This document shows, one piece after another, positions 1 to 6,689 of a stretch of DNA of 64,000 nt. The stretch covers positions 147,783-211,782 of the forward strand of contig NZ_LYVJ01000011.1 of NCBI RefSeq assembly GCF_001676385.1, read 5' to 3'. The position numbers and the translations under genes were made by a program. Numbering within the stretch: the first letter of the stretch is position 1; each line of letters opens with the position of its first letter. The stretch is from Stenotrophomonas maltophilia (GTDB taxonomy: Bacteria; Pseudomonadota; Gammaproteobacteria; Xanthomonadales; Xanthomonadaceae). Below the pieces are notes generated by a model. That model had not been told where the DNA came from. It saw nothing but the letters and a program-made list of their open reading frames with translations, and did no database searches.

Positions 1-468
1 CACGCCTCCAGAGGAATTGCCATACAGCGCCGAGAACGGCCCGCGCAGCACGTCGATGCGTTCGGCGCCGAGCAGGCTGGCATGCGACAGCTGGCCCTGT
101 CCGTCGGGCATGGTCGCCGGTACTCCGTCGATCAACACCCGCACCCCACGCACACCGAAGGTCGAGCGCGCACCAAAGCCACGGATCGACAGCTGGGTGT
201 CCTGCGCGAAGTTCTGGCGGTCGCGCGCGACCAGGCCCGGGACCCCGGCCAACGCCTCGGACAGCTGCACGCCGGCGCCGGCGCGGCTGGCGTCGATCCA
301 GACCGTGTCCTGGCTGGCCGGCAGCGCGAACGGGTCGATGCCCGGCACCCGCGCAGCCTGTACCTGCACGCTGGGCAGGACGGTCGGTGCGGGCTCGGCC
401 ACGGCCGCCCAGGGCGACAGCAGCAGGGCGGACAACGGCAGGCAGCGGCGGCGTGCGACGGGATTCAT
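1..468 (-). CDS. TonB-dependent outer-membrane receptor, N-terminal part (YncD/PqqU-like), cut by window edge
   Basis: Only the first 156 codons are present; the rest lies left of the window. The ATG is at 468. Residues 1-24 look like a signal peptide ending in an alanine-rich cleavage region (AAVAEP). A plug domain follows, with the typical segments LSEALAGVPGLVARDRQNF, LSIRGFGARSTFGVRG, DGVPATMPDGQGQ and LRGPFSALYGNSSGG. The DGVPATMPDGQGQ and FSALYGNSSGG segments are what I remember from the YncD (PqqU) branch of the receptors, so uptake of a small organic ligand such as PQQ is possible, but the ligand cannot be read from this fragment. Receptors of this class depend on TonB-ExbB-ExbD, which is encoded at 11.7-14.2 kb. 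Confidence 0.85.
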   Translation of the reverse strand, partial: MNPVARRRCLPLSALLLSPWAAVAEPAPTVLPSVQVQAARVPGIDPFALPASQDTVWIDASRAGAGVQLSEALAGVPGLVARDRQNFAQDTQLSIRGFGARSTFGVRGVRVLIDGVPATMPDGQGQLSHASLLGAERIDVLRGPFSALYGNSSGGV

Positions 469-639
469 GATTCAGGTTGATGGATCGGGCGGCAACGCAC
501 GCCATGGTACGGACACCCGGGTGACGATGGCGGCGGCCAGTGCCGGCAGGCTTTGTTACGATGGGTCGGCTTCGGCCCAGGTGCCGCAAGCTGCGTCGCG
601 CAATTCCTCCCCCTTTCCGTCTACCGAACGAGTACCGCC

Positions 640-1842
640 GTGTCCTTCTTTGCAAACGTGGAACTGGTCCCAGGTGACCCGATCCTGGGCCTGACCGAGG
701 CGTACAACGCCGACAGCCGCCCAACCAAGGTCAACCTGGGTGTGGGCATCTACTACGACGAGAGCGGCCGCATTCCGCTGCTGCGCGCCGTCAAGCAGAT
801 CGAGCAGCAGCTCGCCGCCGAGGCCAAACCACGCGGCTACCTGCCGATCGACGGCCTGCCCGCATACACGCAGGCCACGCGCGAACTGGTGTTCGGCAAG
901 GATTCGCCGCTGCTGGCTGCCGGCCGCGTCACCACCGCGCAGACCGTCGGTGGCAGCGGTGCGCTGCGCGTCGGCGCCGATGTGTTGAAGAAGCTGCTGC
1001 CGCACGCCACCGTTGCGCTGAGCAACCCGAGCTGGGAAAACCACCGTGCGGTGTTCAGCGCCGCCGGTTTCGACGTGCTGGATTACACCTACTTCGACCC
1101 GAGCACCCATGGCGTCGATTTCGACGGCATGCTGGCCGACCTGGGCAAGCTGGAAGCCGGCACCGTGGTGCTGCTGCATGCCTGCTGCCACAACCCCACC
1201 GGTGCCGACCTCACGGTCACCCAGTGGAAGCAGGTCGCACAACTGCTGAAGGACAAGCAGCTGTTCCCCTTCATCGACATGGCCTACCAGGGCTTCGACA
1301 AGGGCATCGAGCAGGACGGCGCTGCGGTGCGCATCATCGCCGAAGCCGGCATCGACAGCTTCATCGTCGCCAACTCGTACTCCAAGTCGTTCTCGCTGTA
1401 TGGCGAGCGCGTGGGTGCGCTGTCGATGGTGGCGCCGACCGCCGCTGACGCCAAGGCGGTGCAGTCGCAGGTCAAGCGCGTGATCCGCACCATCTACTCC
1501 AGCCCGTCCACCCACGGTGCGGCGCTGGTAGCCGGCGTGCTGACCCACCCGGAACTGCGCGCGATGTGGGAGCAGGAACTGACGGAGATGCGCGAGCGCA
1601 TCCATGCACTGCGCCAGGGCCTGGTCGAGAAGCTGGCCGCCGCCGGCGCGCCGCAGTTCGGTTTCATCAACGAGCAGGCCGGCATGTTCTCGTACTCCGG
1701 CCTGAGCCGTGGGCAGGTCGAGCGCCTGCGCGACGAGTTCGGCATCTACGCCGTCGGCACCGGCCGCATCTGCGTGGCCGCGCTGAACCAGAACAACCTG
1801 GAATACGTCGCCAAGGCCGTGGCCACCGTCGCCAAGGGCTGA
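640..1842 (+). CDS. tyrB: Aromatic/aspartate aminotransferase (class I, PLP-dependent)
   Basis: A 400-residue fold-type I aminotransferase that exchanges an amino group between aspartate or aromatic amino acids and 2-oxoglutarate in the cytoplasm. I chose the GTG at 640 because the protein then begins MSFFANVELVPGDPILGL, the usual family N-terminus, and reaches the normal length of about 400; the upstream in-frame ATG at 553 would add 29 unrelated residues. Visible motifs are the substrate loop NLGVGIYYDESG, NPTGADLT, and SYSKSFSLYGERVGAL with the PLP-binding lysine near residue 249. AspC and TyrB are hard to separate by eye, so the symbol is a best guess. A strong terminator follows 25 bases after the stop, so the gene appears monocistronic. 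Confidence 0.9.
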   Translation: MSFFANVELVPGDPILGLTEAYNADSRPTKVNLGVGIYYDESGRIPLLRAVKQIEQQLAAEAKPRGYLPIDGLPAYTQATRELVFGKDSPLLAAGRVTTAQTVGGSGALRVGADVLKKLLPHATVALSNPSWENHRAVFSAAGFDVLDYTYFDPSTHGVDFDGMLADLGKLEAGTVVLLHACCHNPTGADLTVTQWKQVAQLLKDKQLFPFIDMAYQGFDKGIEQDGAAVRIIAEAGIDSFIVANSYSKSFSLYGERVGALSMVAPTAADAKAVQSQVKRVIRTIYSSPSTHGAALVAGVLTHPELRAMWEQELTEMRERIHALRQGLVEKLAAAGAPQFGFINEQAGMFSYSGLSRGQVERLRDEFGIYAVGTGRICVAALNQNNLEYVAKAVATVAKG

Positions 1843-1866
1843 AACAACGCTCCAGTGGTTTGAAGA

Positions 1867-1895
1867 CAAGGGCGCCGAAAGGCGCCTTTGTTTTT
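1867..1895 (+). terminator. Rho-independent terminator of the aminotransferase gene
   Basis: A perfect GGCGCC-GAAA-GGCGCC hairpin with a GNRA tetraloop, extended by AAG/TTT pairs and followed by TTTGTTTTT. It lies just downstream of the stop at 1842. Confidence 0.9.
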
Positions 1896-1908
1896 GGGGC
1901 CCTGGTCT

Positions 1909-1980
1909 GTAGAGCCGAGCCTACGCTCGGCTTGTGCGGCATGAAGGACGAAGAGCAGCCGAGCGCGGGCTCGGCTCTAC
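1909..1980. repeat. SMAG-type palindrome pair (GTAG...CTAC)
   Basis: Two inverted units, each a GAGCCGAG/CTCGGCTC hairpin, face each other. The pair begins with GTAG at 1909 and ends with CTAC at 1980. This is the layout of the short S. maltophilia GTAG repeats. It lies between the aminotransferase terminator and fbp. Confidence 0.85.
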
Positions 1981-2106
1981 AGAAGGCAAGCACCCCGCTT
2001 CTGCGGCGCAACGCATCTGGAAACGATTACCTCTCCCCGTGCTCACGCACGCGCCCGCCAGACCAGCGACAATAGGCGTTTTCCCGCTGCCGAGACCTGC
2101 CCGCCC

Positions 2107-3123
2107 ATGTCCCGTACCTCGTTGACCCGTTTCCTGATCCAGGAACAGCACGCCGGCCGCATCAATGCCGACCTGCGCCAGCTGATCGCCGTGGTCGCCC
2201 GCGCCTGCACCAGCATCTCCATCGCCGTCAGCAAGGGCGCCCTCGGTGGCGTGCTCGGCGACGCCGGTACCGGCAACGTGCAGGGTGAGGCACAGAAGAA
2301 GCTGGACGTGATCAGCAACGAGATCCTGCTCGAAGCCAATGCCTGGGGTGGCCATCTCGCCGCCTGCGCCTCGGAGGAAATGGACCACAGCCAGCCGGTG
2401 CCGGACATCTACCCGCGCGGCGATTTCCTGCTGCTGTTCGATCCGCTCGATGGCAGCTCCAACATCGACGTCAACGTCTCTGTCGGCACCATCTTCTCGG
2501 TGCTGCGCTGCCCGGCCAACGTCGAACTGCCGGGCGATGACGCCTTCCTGCAGCCGGGCAGCAAGCAGATCGCCGCCGGCTACTGCATCTACGGGCCCAG
2601 CACCCAGCTGGTGCTGACCGTCGGCCACGGCACCCACGCCTTTACCCTGGATCGCGAGAAGGGCGAGTTCGTGCTGACCACCGGGAACATGCAGATTCCG
2701 GCAGCCACCCAGGAATTCGCCATCAACATGTCCAACCAGCGCCACTGGGAAGCGCCGATGCAGGCCTACGTCAGCGATCTGCTGGCAGGCAAGGAAGGCG
2801 CGCGCGGCAAGAACTTCAACATGCGCTGGATCGCCAGCATGGTGGCCGACGTGCATCGCATCCTGACCCGCGGCGGCATCTTCATCTACCCGTGGGACAA
2901 GAAGGATCCGTCCAAGGCCGGCAAGCTGCGCCTGATGTACGAGGCCAACCCGATGGGCCTGCTGGTCGAACAGGCCGGCGGTGCCGCCTCGACGGGCCGT
3001 GAGCGCATCCTCGACATCCAGCCCGACCACCTGCACCAGCGCGTGCCGGTGTTCCTCGGCTCGCGCGAGGAAGTAGCCGAAGCCGTGCGCTACCACCACG
3101 CGCACGACGCCGCGCAGGCCTGA
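2107..3123 (+). CDS. fbp: Fructose-1,6-bisphosphatase class 1
   Basis: A 338-residue class 1 FBPase that hydrolyses fructose 1,6-bisphosphate to fructose 6-phosphate, the committed step of gluconeogenesis, in the cytoplasm. The N-terminus ([13 protein letters not shown]) is typical. The metal/substrate motif [18 protein letters not shown] lies near residue 112, and [10 protein letters not shown] and [11 protein letters not shown] are present. Length and start (ATG 2107) match the family. It stands alone: a repeat precedes it and 108 bases separate it from the next gene. No regulator or Calvin-cycle gene is nearby, which fits a housekeeping gluconeogenic role. Confidence 0.96.
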   Translation: MSRTSLTRFLIQEQHAGRINADLRQLIAVVARACTSISIAVSKGALGGVLGDAGTGNVQGEAQKKLDVISNEILLEANAWGGHLAACASEEMDHSQPVPDIYPRGDFLLLFDPLDGSSNIDVNVSVGTIFSVLRCPANVELPGDDAFLQPGSKQIAAGYCIYGPSTQLVLTVGHGTHAFTLDREKGEFVLTTGNMQIPAATQEFAINMSNQRHWEAPMQAYVSDLLAGKEGARGKNFNMRWIASMVADVHRILTRGGIFIYPWDKKDPSKAGKLRLMYEANPMGLLVEQAGGAASTGRERILDIQPDHLHQRVPVFLGSREEVAEAVRYHHAHDAAQA

Positions 3124-3231
3124 GGGCTGATCGCCCGACAGCGGTCATGGCGGATCGATGACATGACCGTGGGGTGACACCGGAGGCGGCAACCGGCACC
3201 ATCAGGCCGTTGCCGCCGAAGGAATGCATGC

Positions 3232-3939
3232 ATGCACGAGCAGGGCCCGGTCGATTTCATCGAAGTCATCCACAACGCGGTCCCCAGCGAGGTCTGCGCT
3301 GCGATCGTCGAGCGCATGCGCGCCGCACAGGGGCTGCAGCCAGGCGCGGTAGGCAGCGGCGTATTCCCGGAACTCAAGCACAGCAAGGACCTGCGCATCA
3401 GCGGCCTGGACGGCTGGCGGGATGTGGACCATCAGCTGCAGCACGCGGTGTTCAACGGCCTGCTGACTTATCTACGCCGTTATCCACAAGCATTGATCGC
3501 GCCGCTGATGTTGCAGATCCAGGACAGCAACGGGCAACCGCGACGCTTGTCTGCCGAGGACTTCCCTGACATGCCGCCGCAGCAGCTGGCCGACCTGGCT
3601 CGTACCTGCCTGCGACCGGGTGCGATCAACCTGCAGTGGTATGCGGCTGGCGAGGGCGGTTACCCGTACTGGCACTGCGAGCTGTACCCGAAGGACCCGC
3701 AGGCCGAGACCCTGCACCGGCATGTGCTGTGGACGCTGTATCTCAACGACGAGTTCGAAGAGGGCGAGACCGAGTTCCTGTTCCAGGAGCGGAAGATTGC
3801 ACCGCGCACCGGCAGCCTGCTGATTGCGCCGACGGCGTTCACTCATACCCATCGTGGCAATCGCCCGCAGGGTGGGGACAAGTTCATCGCGACGAGTTGG
3901 ATCCTGTTCCAGAGTGCGCAGAAGTTGTTTGGGGGATGA
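3232..3939 (+). CDS. 2OG-Fe(II) oxygenase family protein
   Basis: A 235-residue protein of the 2-oxoglutarate/Fe(II) dioxygenase (prolyl 4-hydroxylase-like) superfamily. The iron triad can be placed: H148 and E150 in YWHCELYP, and a distal histidine in FTHTHRGNRPQGG (residues 205-207); a downstream basic residue there probably binds the 2OG carboxylate. The N-terminal half (VHNAVPSEVCAAIVERM type segment) is helical. The substrate is unknown. Its 3' end is repeated twice downstream, at 4787-4899 and 5800-6034, each copy in the same orientation and next to inserted genes, so this locus looks like a recombination target. The intact copy keeps all expected residues and should be functional. Confidence 0.85.
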   Translation: MHEQGPVDFIEVIHNAVPSEVCAAIVERMRAAQGLQPGAVGSGVFPELKHSKDLRISGLDGWRDVDHQLQHAVFNGLLTYLRRYPQALIAPLMLQIQDSNGQPRRLSAEDFPDMPPQQLADLARTCLRPGAINLQWYAAGEGGYPYWHCELYPKDPQAETLHRHVLWTLYLNDEFEEGETEFLFQERKIAPRTGSLLIAPTAFTHTHRGNRPQGGDKFIATSWILFQSAQKLFGG

Positions 3940-3941
3940 AC

Positions 3942-4005
3942 GTCGAGCATGCTCGACGATATCGCTTGCTCGACTTCGTTCCACTTTCAGTCGAGCAACC
4001 TCTAC
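3942..4005. repeat. Degenerate SMAG-like palindrome
   Basis: GTCGAGCATGCTCGAC (3942-3957) is a perfect palindrome. Further GCTCGAC/GTCGAGC arms follow, and the element ends with CTCTAC at 4000-4005. It resembles the GTCGAG variant of the GTAG/CTAC repeat at 37633 but has lost the opening GTAG. It marks the left edge of the accessory island, directly after the oxygenase stop. Confidence 0.5.
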
Positions 4006-4184
4006 CGTGGGCGACGGCGATAGAGAATCGTGCCCGCCGCTACACCGAACACTGCCACACCGAAGCCAACGAGCTCTTCTTCTCCAAGCCTGCCACCCGA
4101 CATCAGCTTGCCGGCCGTCAGCAACAGGACGTTCAATGGAAGCATCCACAGGAACGCGATGCCAAGCCAGTAGATAATCTTCAT
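4002..4184 (-). CDS. Small two-helix membrane protein, paralogue 1 of the island
   Basis: A 60-residue hydrophobic protein starting MKIIYWLGIAFLWMLPLN. One membrane helix is followed by a short charged turn (GGRLGEEELVG), a second helix, and the basic end YRRRPR. It is clearly paralogous to the protein at 5429-5719, which has the same MK-IYWL-IAFLWM-PLN start and ILYRRRPR end. I prefer the ATG at 4184 because the paralogue starts at the same point in the same context (ATGAAATGAAG); a TTG at 4211 is in frame. Family unknown to me. Small membrane proteins like this often act as immunity proteins in toxin islands, but that role is inference. Confidence 0.6.
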   Translation of the reverse strand: MKIIYWLGIAFLWMLPLNVLLLTAGKLMSGGRLGEEELVGFGVAVFGVAAGTILYRRRPR

Positions 4185-4420
4185 TTCATCTATTTCCCAC
4201 CACAGTAACAAGGAGACGCAGGTCCACCGCTACTTTCGTTGATGACCTGGCGATTTCATGCGCATGCGACAGTGCGGACACTGAGCCGATAAGCATGGTT
4301 GGACATCTTCTCCACCACCTGCTGGGCCTTTTGGGTCGCATGCTTAGGAGCATGCCCAGTGCAACGGGCTGCTCGCAAAGTTCATCCATCGACTGGCTGG
4401 CTCACAATCTTCAGCCCAAG
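4185..4420 (-). other. Decayed coding remnant between two small membrane-protein genes
   Basis: No intact gene is evident. On the minus strand, short open stretches in shifting frames end in a tail with an SPCYCGGK motif whose TAG stop lies directly before the ATG at 4184. A second minus fragment starts at about 4442, inside the end of the neighbouring gene. This looks like the degraded 3' end of a larger gene that once preceded the small membrane protein, as a toxin tail precedes an immunity gene. The reading is by eye and low-confidence. Confidence 0.3.
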
Positions 4421-4627
4421 CTAGAGCTTCGGTTTCCTCCATGATCTGATCAGGGTCTTGTACATAACCCAAGCGATCCAGCCGCAAACCAATCCGATCC
4501 CGGCGACAATGATTTCCTCTTCTTCAAAGGGAGAGCCATTCAGCCCTTGATAGACGACAAAAACCATTGCTCTCAATGACAGCAAAGAAAATACAACTAC
4601 AGGCGCCCAAAGTAGAATCTTCATCAT
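4421..4627 (-). CDS. Small two-helix membrane protein, divergent paralogue
   Basis: A 68-residue protein beginning MMKILLWAPVVVF (the second ATG at 4624 is equally possible). It has two hydrophobic helices separated by a short acidic loop (GSPFEEEEII) and a basic tail (RSWRKPKL). The plan MK-helix-G-EEE-helix-basic end matches the proteins at 4002-4184 and 5429-5719, although sequence identity is low. A possible upstream reading frame (4628-4786) overlaps its start in another frame. Function unknown; an orphan immunity protein is one possibility. Confidence 0.5.
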   Translation of the reverse strand: MMKILLWAPVVVFSLLSLRAMVFVVYQGLNGSPFEEEEIIVAGIGLVCGWIAWVMYKTLIRSWRKPKL

Positions 4628-4786
4628 TATCCCAATTGCAATCGCATGGATCGGTGCTGGACGATTGGCTATCTATCATTTCTTTCCCGGCTTTTGCGGC
4701 GTCATAAGCTCCTTGGAGAGTCGCTTTACCTCGCATTACGTTCCTCAGGCCTTTGAATCCACCGCGAATGGTCGTCCAGTTGGAGA
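4628..4786 (-). pseudogene. Possible C-terminal fragment of a larger (toxin-like) protein
   Basis: The minus frame upstream of 4627 reads about 50 residues with protein-like composition, including GGFKGLRNVMRGK, AYDAAKAGKEMI and a cysteine-bearing tail TDPCDCNW. It is cut at its 5' side by the oxygenase 3' fragment at 4787, and its frame runs on into the start of the small membrane gene. The PC-x-C tail resembles the SPCYC tail of the remnant before 4184. I read it as the truncated end of a displaced effector gene. No family was recognised. Confidence 0.3.
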
Positions 4787-4899
4787 CGACAGCGTTTACG
4801 CATACCCATCGTGGCAACAGGCCGCAGGGTGGAGACAAGTTCATCGCGACCAGCTGGATCCTATTCCAGAGTGCACAGAAGTTGTTTGGGGGAGGGTGA
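4787..4899 (+). pseudogene. Duplicated 3' end of the 2OG oxygenase gene, copy 1
   Basis: This stretch aligns closely with the last ~110 bases of the oxygenase gene: it encodes TAFTHTHRG, then QGGDKFIATSW and ILFQSAQKLFGG, and ends at TGA 4897-4899. It has no upstream portion and no start. Synonymous differences from the parent show it is an older or imported copy, not a fresh duplication. Confidence 0.8.
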
Positions 4900-4961
4900 G
4901 GGCATCGCGCCCCTCCCGATTGGAGCCGATATCCAGGCAAGTTCGTTATGCCGTCGGTGGA

Positions 4962-5432
4962 TTACCGGGCGTCAGGAGAGCAGTAGTAGTCGCCGCCCCT
5001 GTCCGAGTCCCAGTAGGTTCCTCCATAGAGCTTCACCGTGCTGCCTCTTGTCGTCAGCTCTACCGAGCGCGCCAGGCGATCCTCGCAGAAGACCATCAAT
5101 CGGTAATGGCGCTGCCGCTTGTCTTTCTGCAGTCGCCACCGTTTCTCTGCGGCTTGTTTGATGAAGAAAGCAGCGATCTGCTCTGGATCAGATTCGAGTT
5201 CGATGTCGAAAACGGCCCCCAAGAACGTGACCTTCGGCAAGAACTTAACGTTCGTGGGAAGGACCCCTGAAGGGAGTTCAAAGGTCTCGGTAGCAGCGCG
5301 CAGTTCTGCTTCTGTTGGCTTTCCGGTCCAATCGCCACCTCCGATGGATCCGAACATTGAAAGATAGGTACCGCCTATCAGGGCCGCAATGACAGCGCAC
5401 AGGAGCAGATGGCGCAGCGGTAGCATTTTCAT
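4962..5432 (-). CDS. Membrane-anchored or exported hypothetical protein
   Basis: A 156-residue protein with an N-terminal hydrophobic segment (HLLLCAVIAALIGGTYLSMF, about residues 8-27) that serves as signal anchor or signal peptide. The remainder is a soluble mixed alpha/beta domain with three scattered cysteines or cysteine-like positions (CAV, VFCED, YYCSP). Its ATG overlaps the TGA of the small membrane gene at 5429 (ATGA), so the two form an operon. I do not recognise the family. Being in a toxin/immunity-like island with a tightly coupled membrane partner, it could be a periplasmic immunity protein. Confidence 0.6.
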   Translation of the reverse strand: MKMLPLRHLLLCAVIAALIGGTYLSMFGSIGGGDWTGKPTEAELRAATETFELPSGVLPTNVKFLPKVTFLGAVFDIELESDPEQIAAFFIKQAAEKRWRLQKDKRQRHYRLMVFCEDRLARSVELTTRGSTVKLYGGTYWDSDRGGDYYCSPDAR

Positions 5433-5719
5433 GGCCCATTCCCCGACTGCCGTTGTTCGCCGCTACTTGAATCCCGCAAGGCTTCAGTCGTCTTTGCACC
5501 GAGCACCGGATCATTGATGCTCGACGGACCGGGGCGCTTGCGAGGACGACGTCGATACAGGATCCCTCCCGCTGCCCCACCAAATACGGCAGTGCCGAGG
5601 CCGACCAGCTCTTCGCTGCCTCGCAGATCCGCTGACAGCAATTTAGCCGCCGTCAGTAGAAGAAAGTTCAATGGGAACATCCAAAGGAACGCGATGCTGA
5701 GCCAGTAGATGAACTTCAT
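5429..5719 (-). CDS. Small two-helix membrane protein, paralogue 2 of the island
   Basis: A 96-residue protein beginning MKFIYWLSIAFLWMFPLN. Its first ~60 residues match the protein at 4002-4184 almost position for position (FLWM-PLN-LLLTA-KL, SEELVGLG, GGILYRRRPR). It then carries about 35 extra polar residues (KRPGPSSIND and onward). It is the first gene of a two-gene unit with the protein at 4962-5432, with overlapping stop and start. Upstream on the same strand, a short frame ending GRVDASGSLSA with a TGA overlapping the start region may be the leftover tail of another displaced gene, cut by the oxygenase fragment at 5800. Confidence 0.65.
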   Translation of the reverse strand: MKFIYWLSIAFLWMFPLNFLLLTAAKLLSADLRGSEELVGLGTAVFGGAAGGILYRRRPRKRPGPSSINDPVLGAKTTEALRDSSSGEQRQSGNGP

Positions 5720-5799
5720 TTCATGCGCTCAAGGATCCGGAAGCGTCGACTCGACCCGGCAGGCGGAGCTGTTCTGCATCCATGGTGCTGAACGCTCCT

Positions 5800-6034
5800 C
5801 TTGTGGACACTGTACCTCAACGACGACTTTGACGAAGGCGAGACCCAGCTCCTGTTCCAGGGGCGGAAGATTGTACTTCGCACAGCCAGTTTGTTGATCG
5901 CCCTGATCGCGTTCACCCACACCCAGCGTGGATACTGGCCGCAGGGCGGCGACAAGTTCATCGCCACCAGCTGGATCCTGTTCCAGAGTGCGCAGAAGTT
6001 GTTGGGGAGTAATGCGGTGCAGCAGTACATGTAA
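5800..6034 (+). pseudogene. Duplicated 3' end of the 2OG oxygenase gene, copy 2
   Basis: Codes for WTLYLNDDFDEGETQLLFQ, then FTHTQRGYWPQGGDKF and ATSWILFQSAQKLLG, ending with a short alien tail (SNAVQQYM). This matches about the last 70 residues of the intact oxygenase, starting right after its RHVL segment. The second histidine of FTHTHRG is changed to Q and the upstream HxE iron motif is missing, so it cannot be an active enzyme. Codon-level divergence from both other copies suggests separate acquisition. Confidence 0.8.
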
Positions 6035-6044
6035 CAACAGACCG

Positions 6045-6689
6045 CTACTTCCCTCTCACTGGGTGGGCCTGATCAAACGGTGAGGCGTCCGGGTCGGCTT
6101 TGCCCGTCCAGGCATCAAGTTGCCCAATGTCCAGTTCCGTTGTTCTAAATCTCTCAGAAACACGAGCAGGAATGTCACACTCTCCCCGCCATTCCAACGG
6201 GCTCTTCTGATCAAAGAGAGCGTCGACCTGAATATCAACGCGGCCCGGACTGGACGATACGATCGTAATCGTTCCCGACGATGCAGCGCCATAGCATCCA
6301 TTCTTGCCCGCGAACGCGCTGGGCCCGGTGCTACGGAACGCCTTGGCTGTGCCATCCGCTATTTTGTAGGAATCGCCAGATTTAAGTCCGTCGGGCAACT
6401 CGACAGTGAGCTTCATGAAACTCGATCTATCTCTCCTCCACGAGGAATAGAATGTTCTGATTCCGAACACCTTGCGGTCGCCAGGGACGATCTGATGGCA
6501 ATCGAAAAGAAGACGCCGACTATCGACCTGCAAACAATCCGTAGCATTCATCGCCGCCTTATCGACGAAGAATCGAACACTCTGTGCTGCAGCCGCATCG
6601 CCGCTGGGAATGGAAAACAGAAATGCACAGGCTGTCACCGTTAGGAAATTATTCGCAGCTCTCCGTAGCAAGCTTGATCCTGGCGGCAT
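6045..6689 (-). CDS. Exported hypothetical protein, candidate immunity partner of the RHS tip
   Basis: A 214-residue protein with a plausible Sec signal peptide: basic LRRAANN, then a hydrophobic core FLTVTACAFLFSI and a GDAAAAQS cleavage region. The mature part holds five cysteines and is otherwise unrecognised. I chose the ATG at 6689 because it gives a clean signal peptide; the longer in-frame extension to 6845 lies inside the RHS gene. The start overlaps the 3' end of the RHS gene by 41 bases, the close coupling expected of a toxin-immunity pair. An exported immunity protein would fit a toxin that acts in the periplasm; that is inference. Confidence 0.55.
   Translation of the reverse strand: MPPGSSLLRRAANNFLTVTACAFLFSIPSGDAAAAQSVRFFVDKAAMNATDCLQVDSRRLLFDCHQIVPGDRKVFGIRTFYSSWRRDRSSFMKLTVELPDGLKSGDSYKIADGTAKAFRSTGPSAFAGKNGCYGAASSGTITIVSSSPGRVDIQVDALFDQKSPLEWRGECDIPARVSERFRTTELDIGQLDAWTGKADPDASPFDQAHPVRGK

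Noticed and set aside
4524..4940. A 138-codon minus-strand frame that spans oxygenase copy 1 and the start of a small membrane gene.
   Set aside because: Its first third is only the antisense of the oxygenase fragment and its last part is a frame-shifted reading of the small membrane gene; only the middle (4628-4786) was kept as a possible remnant.
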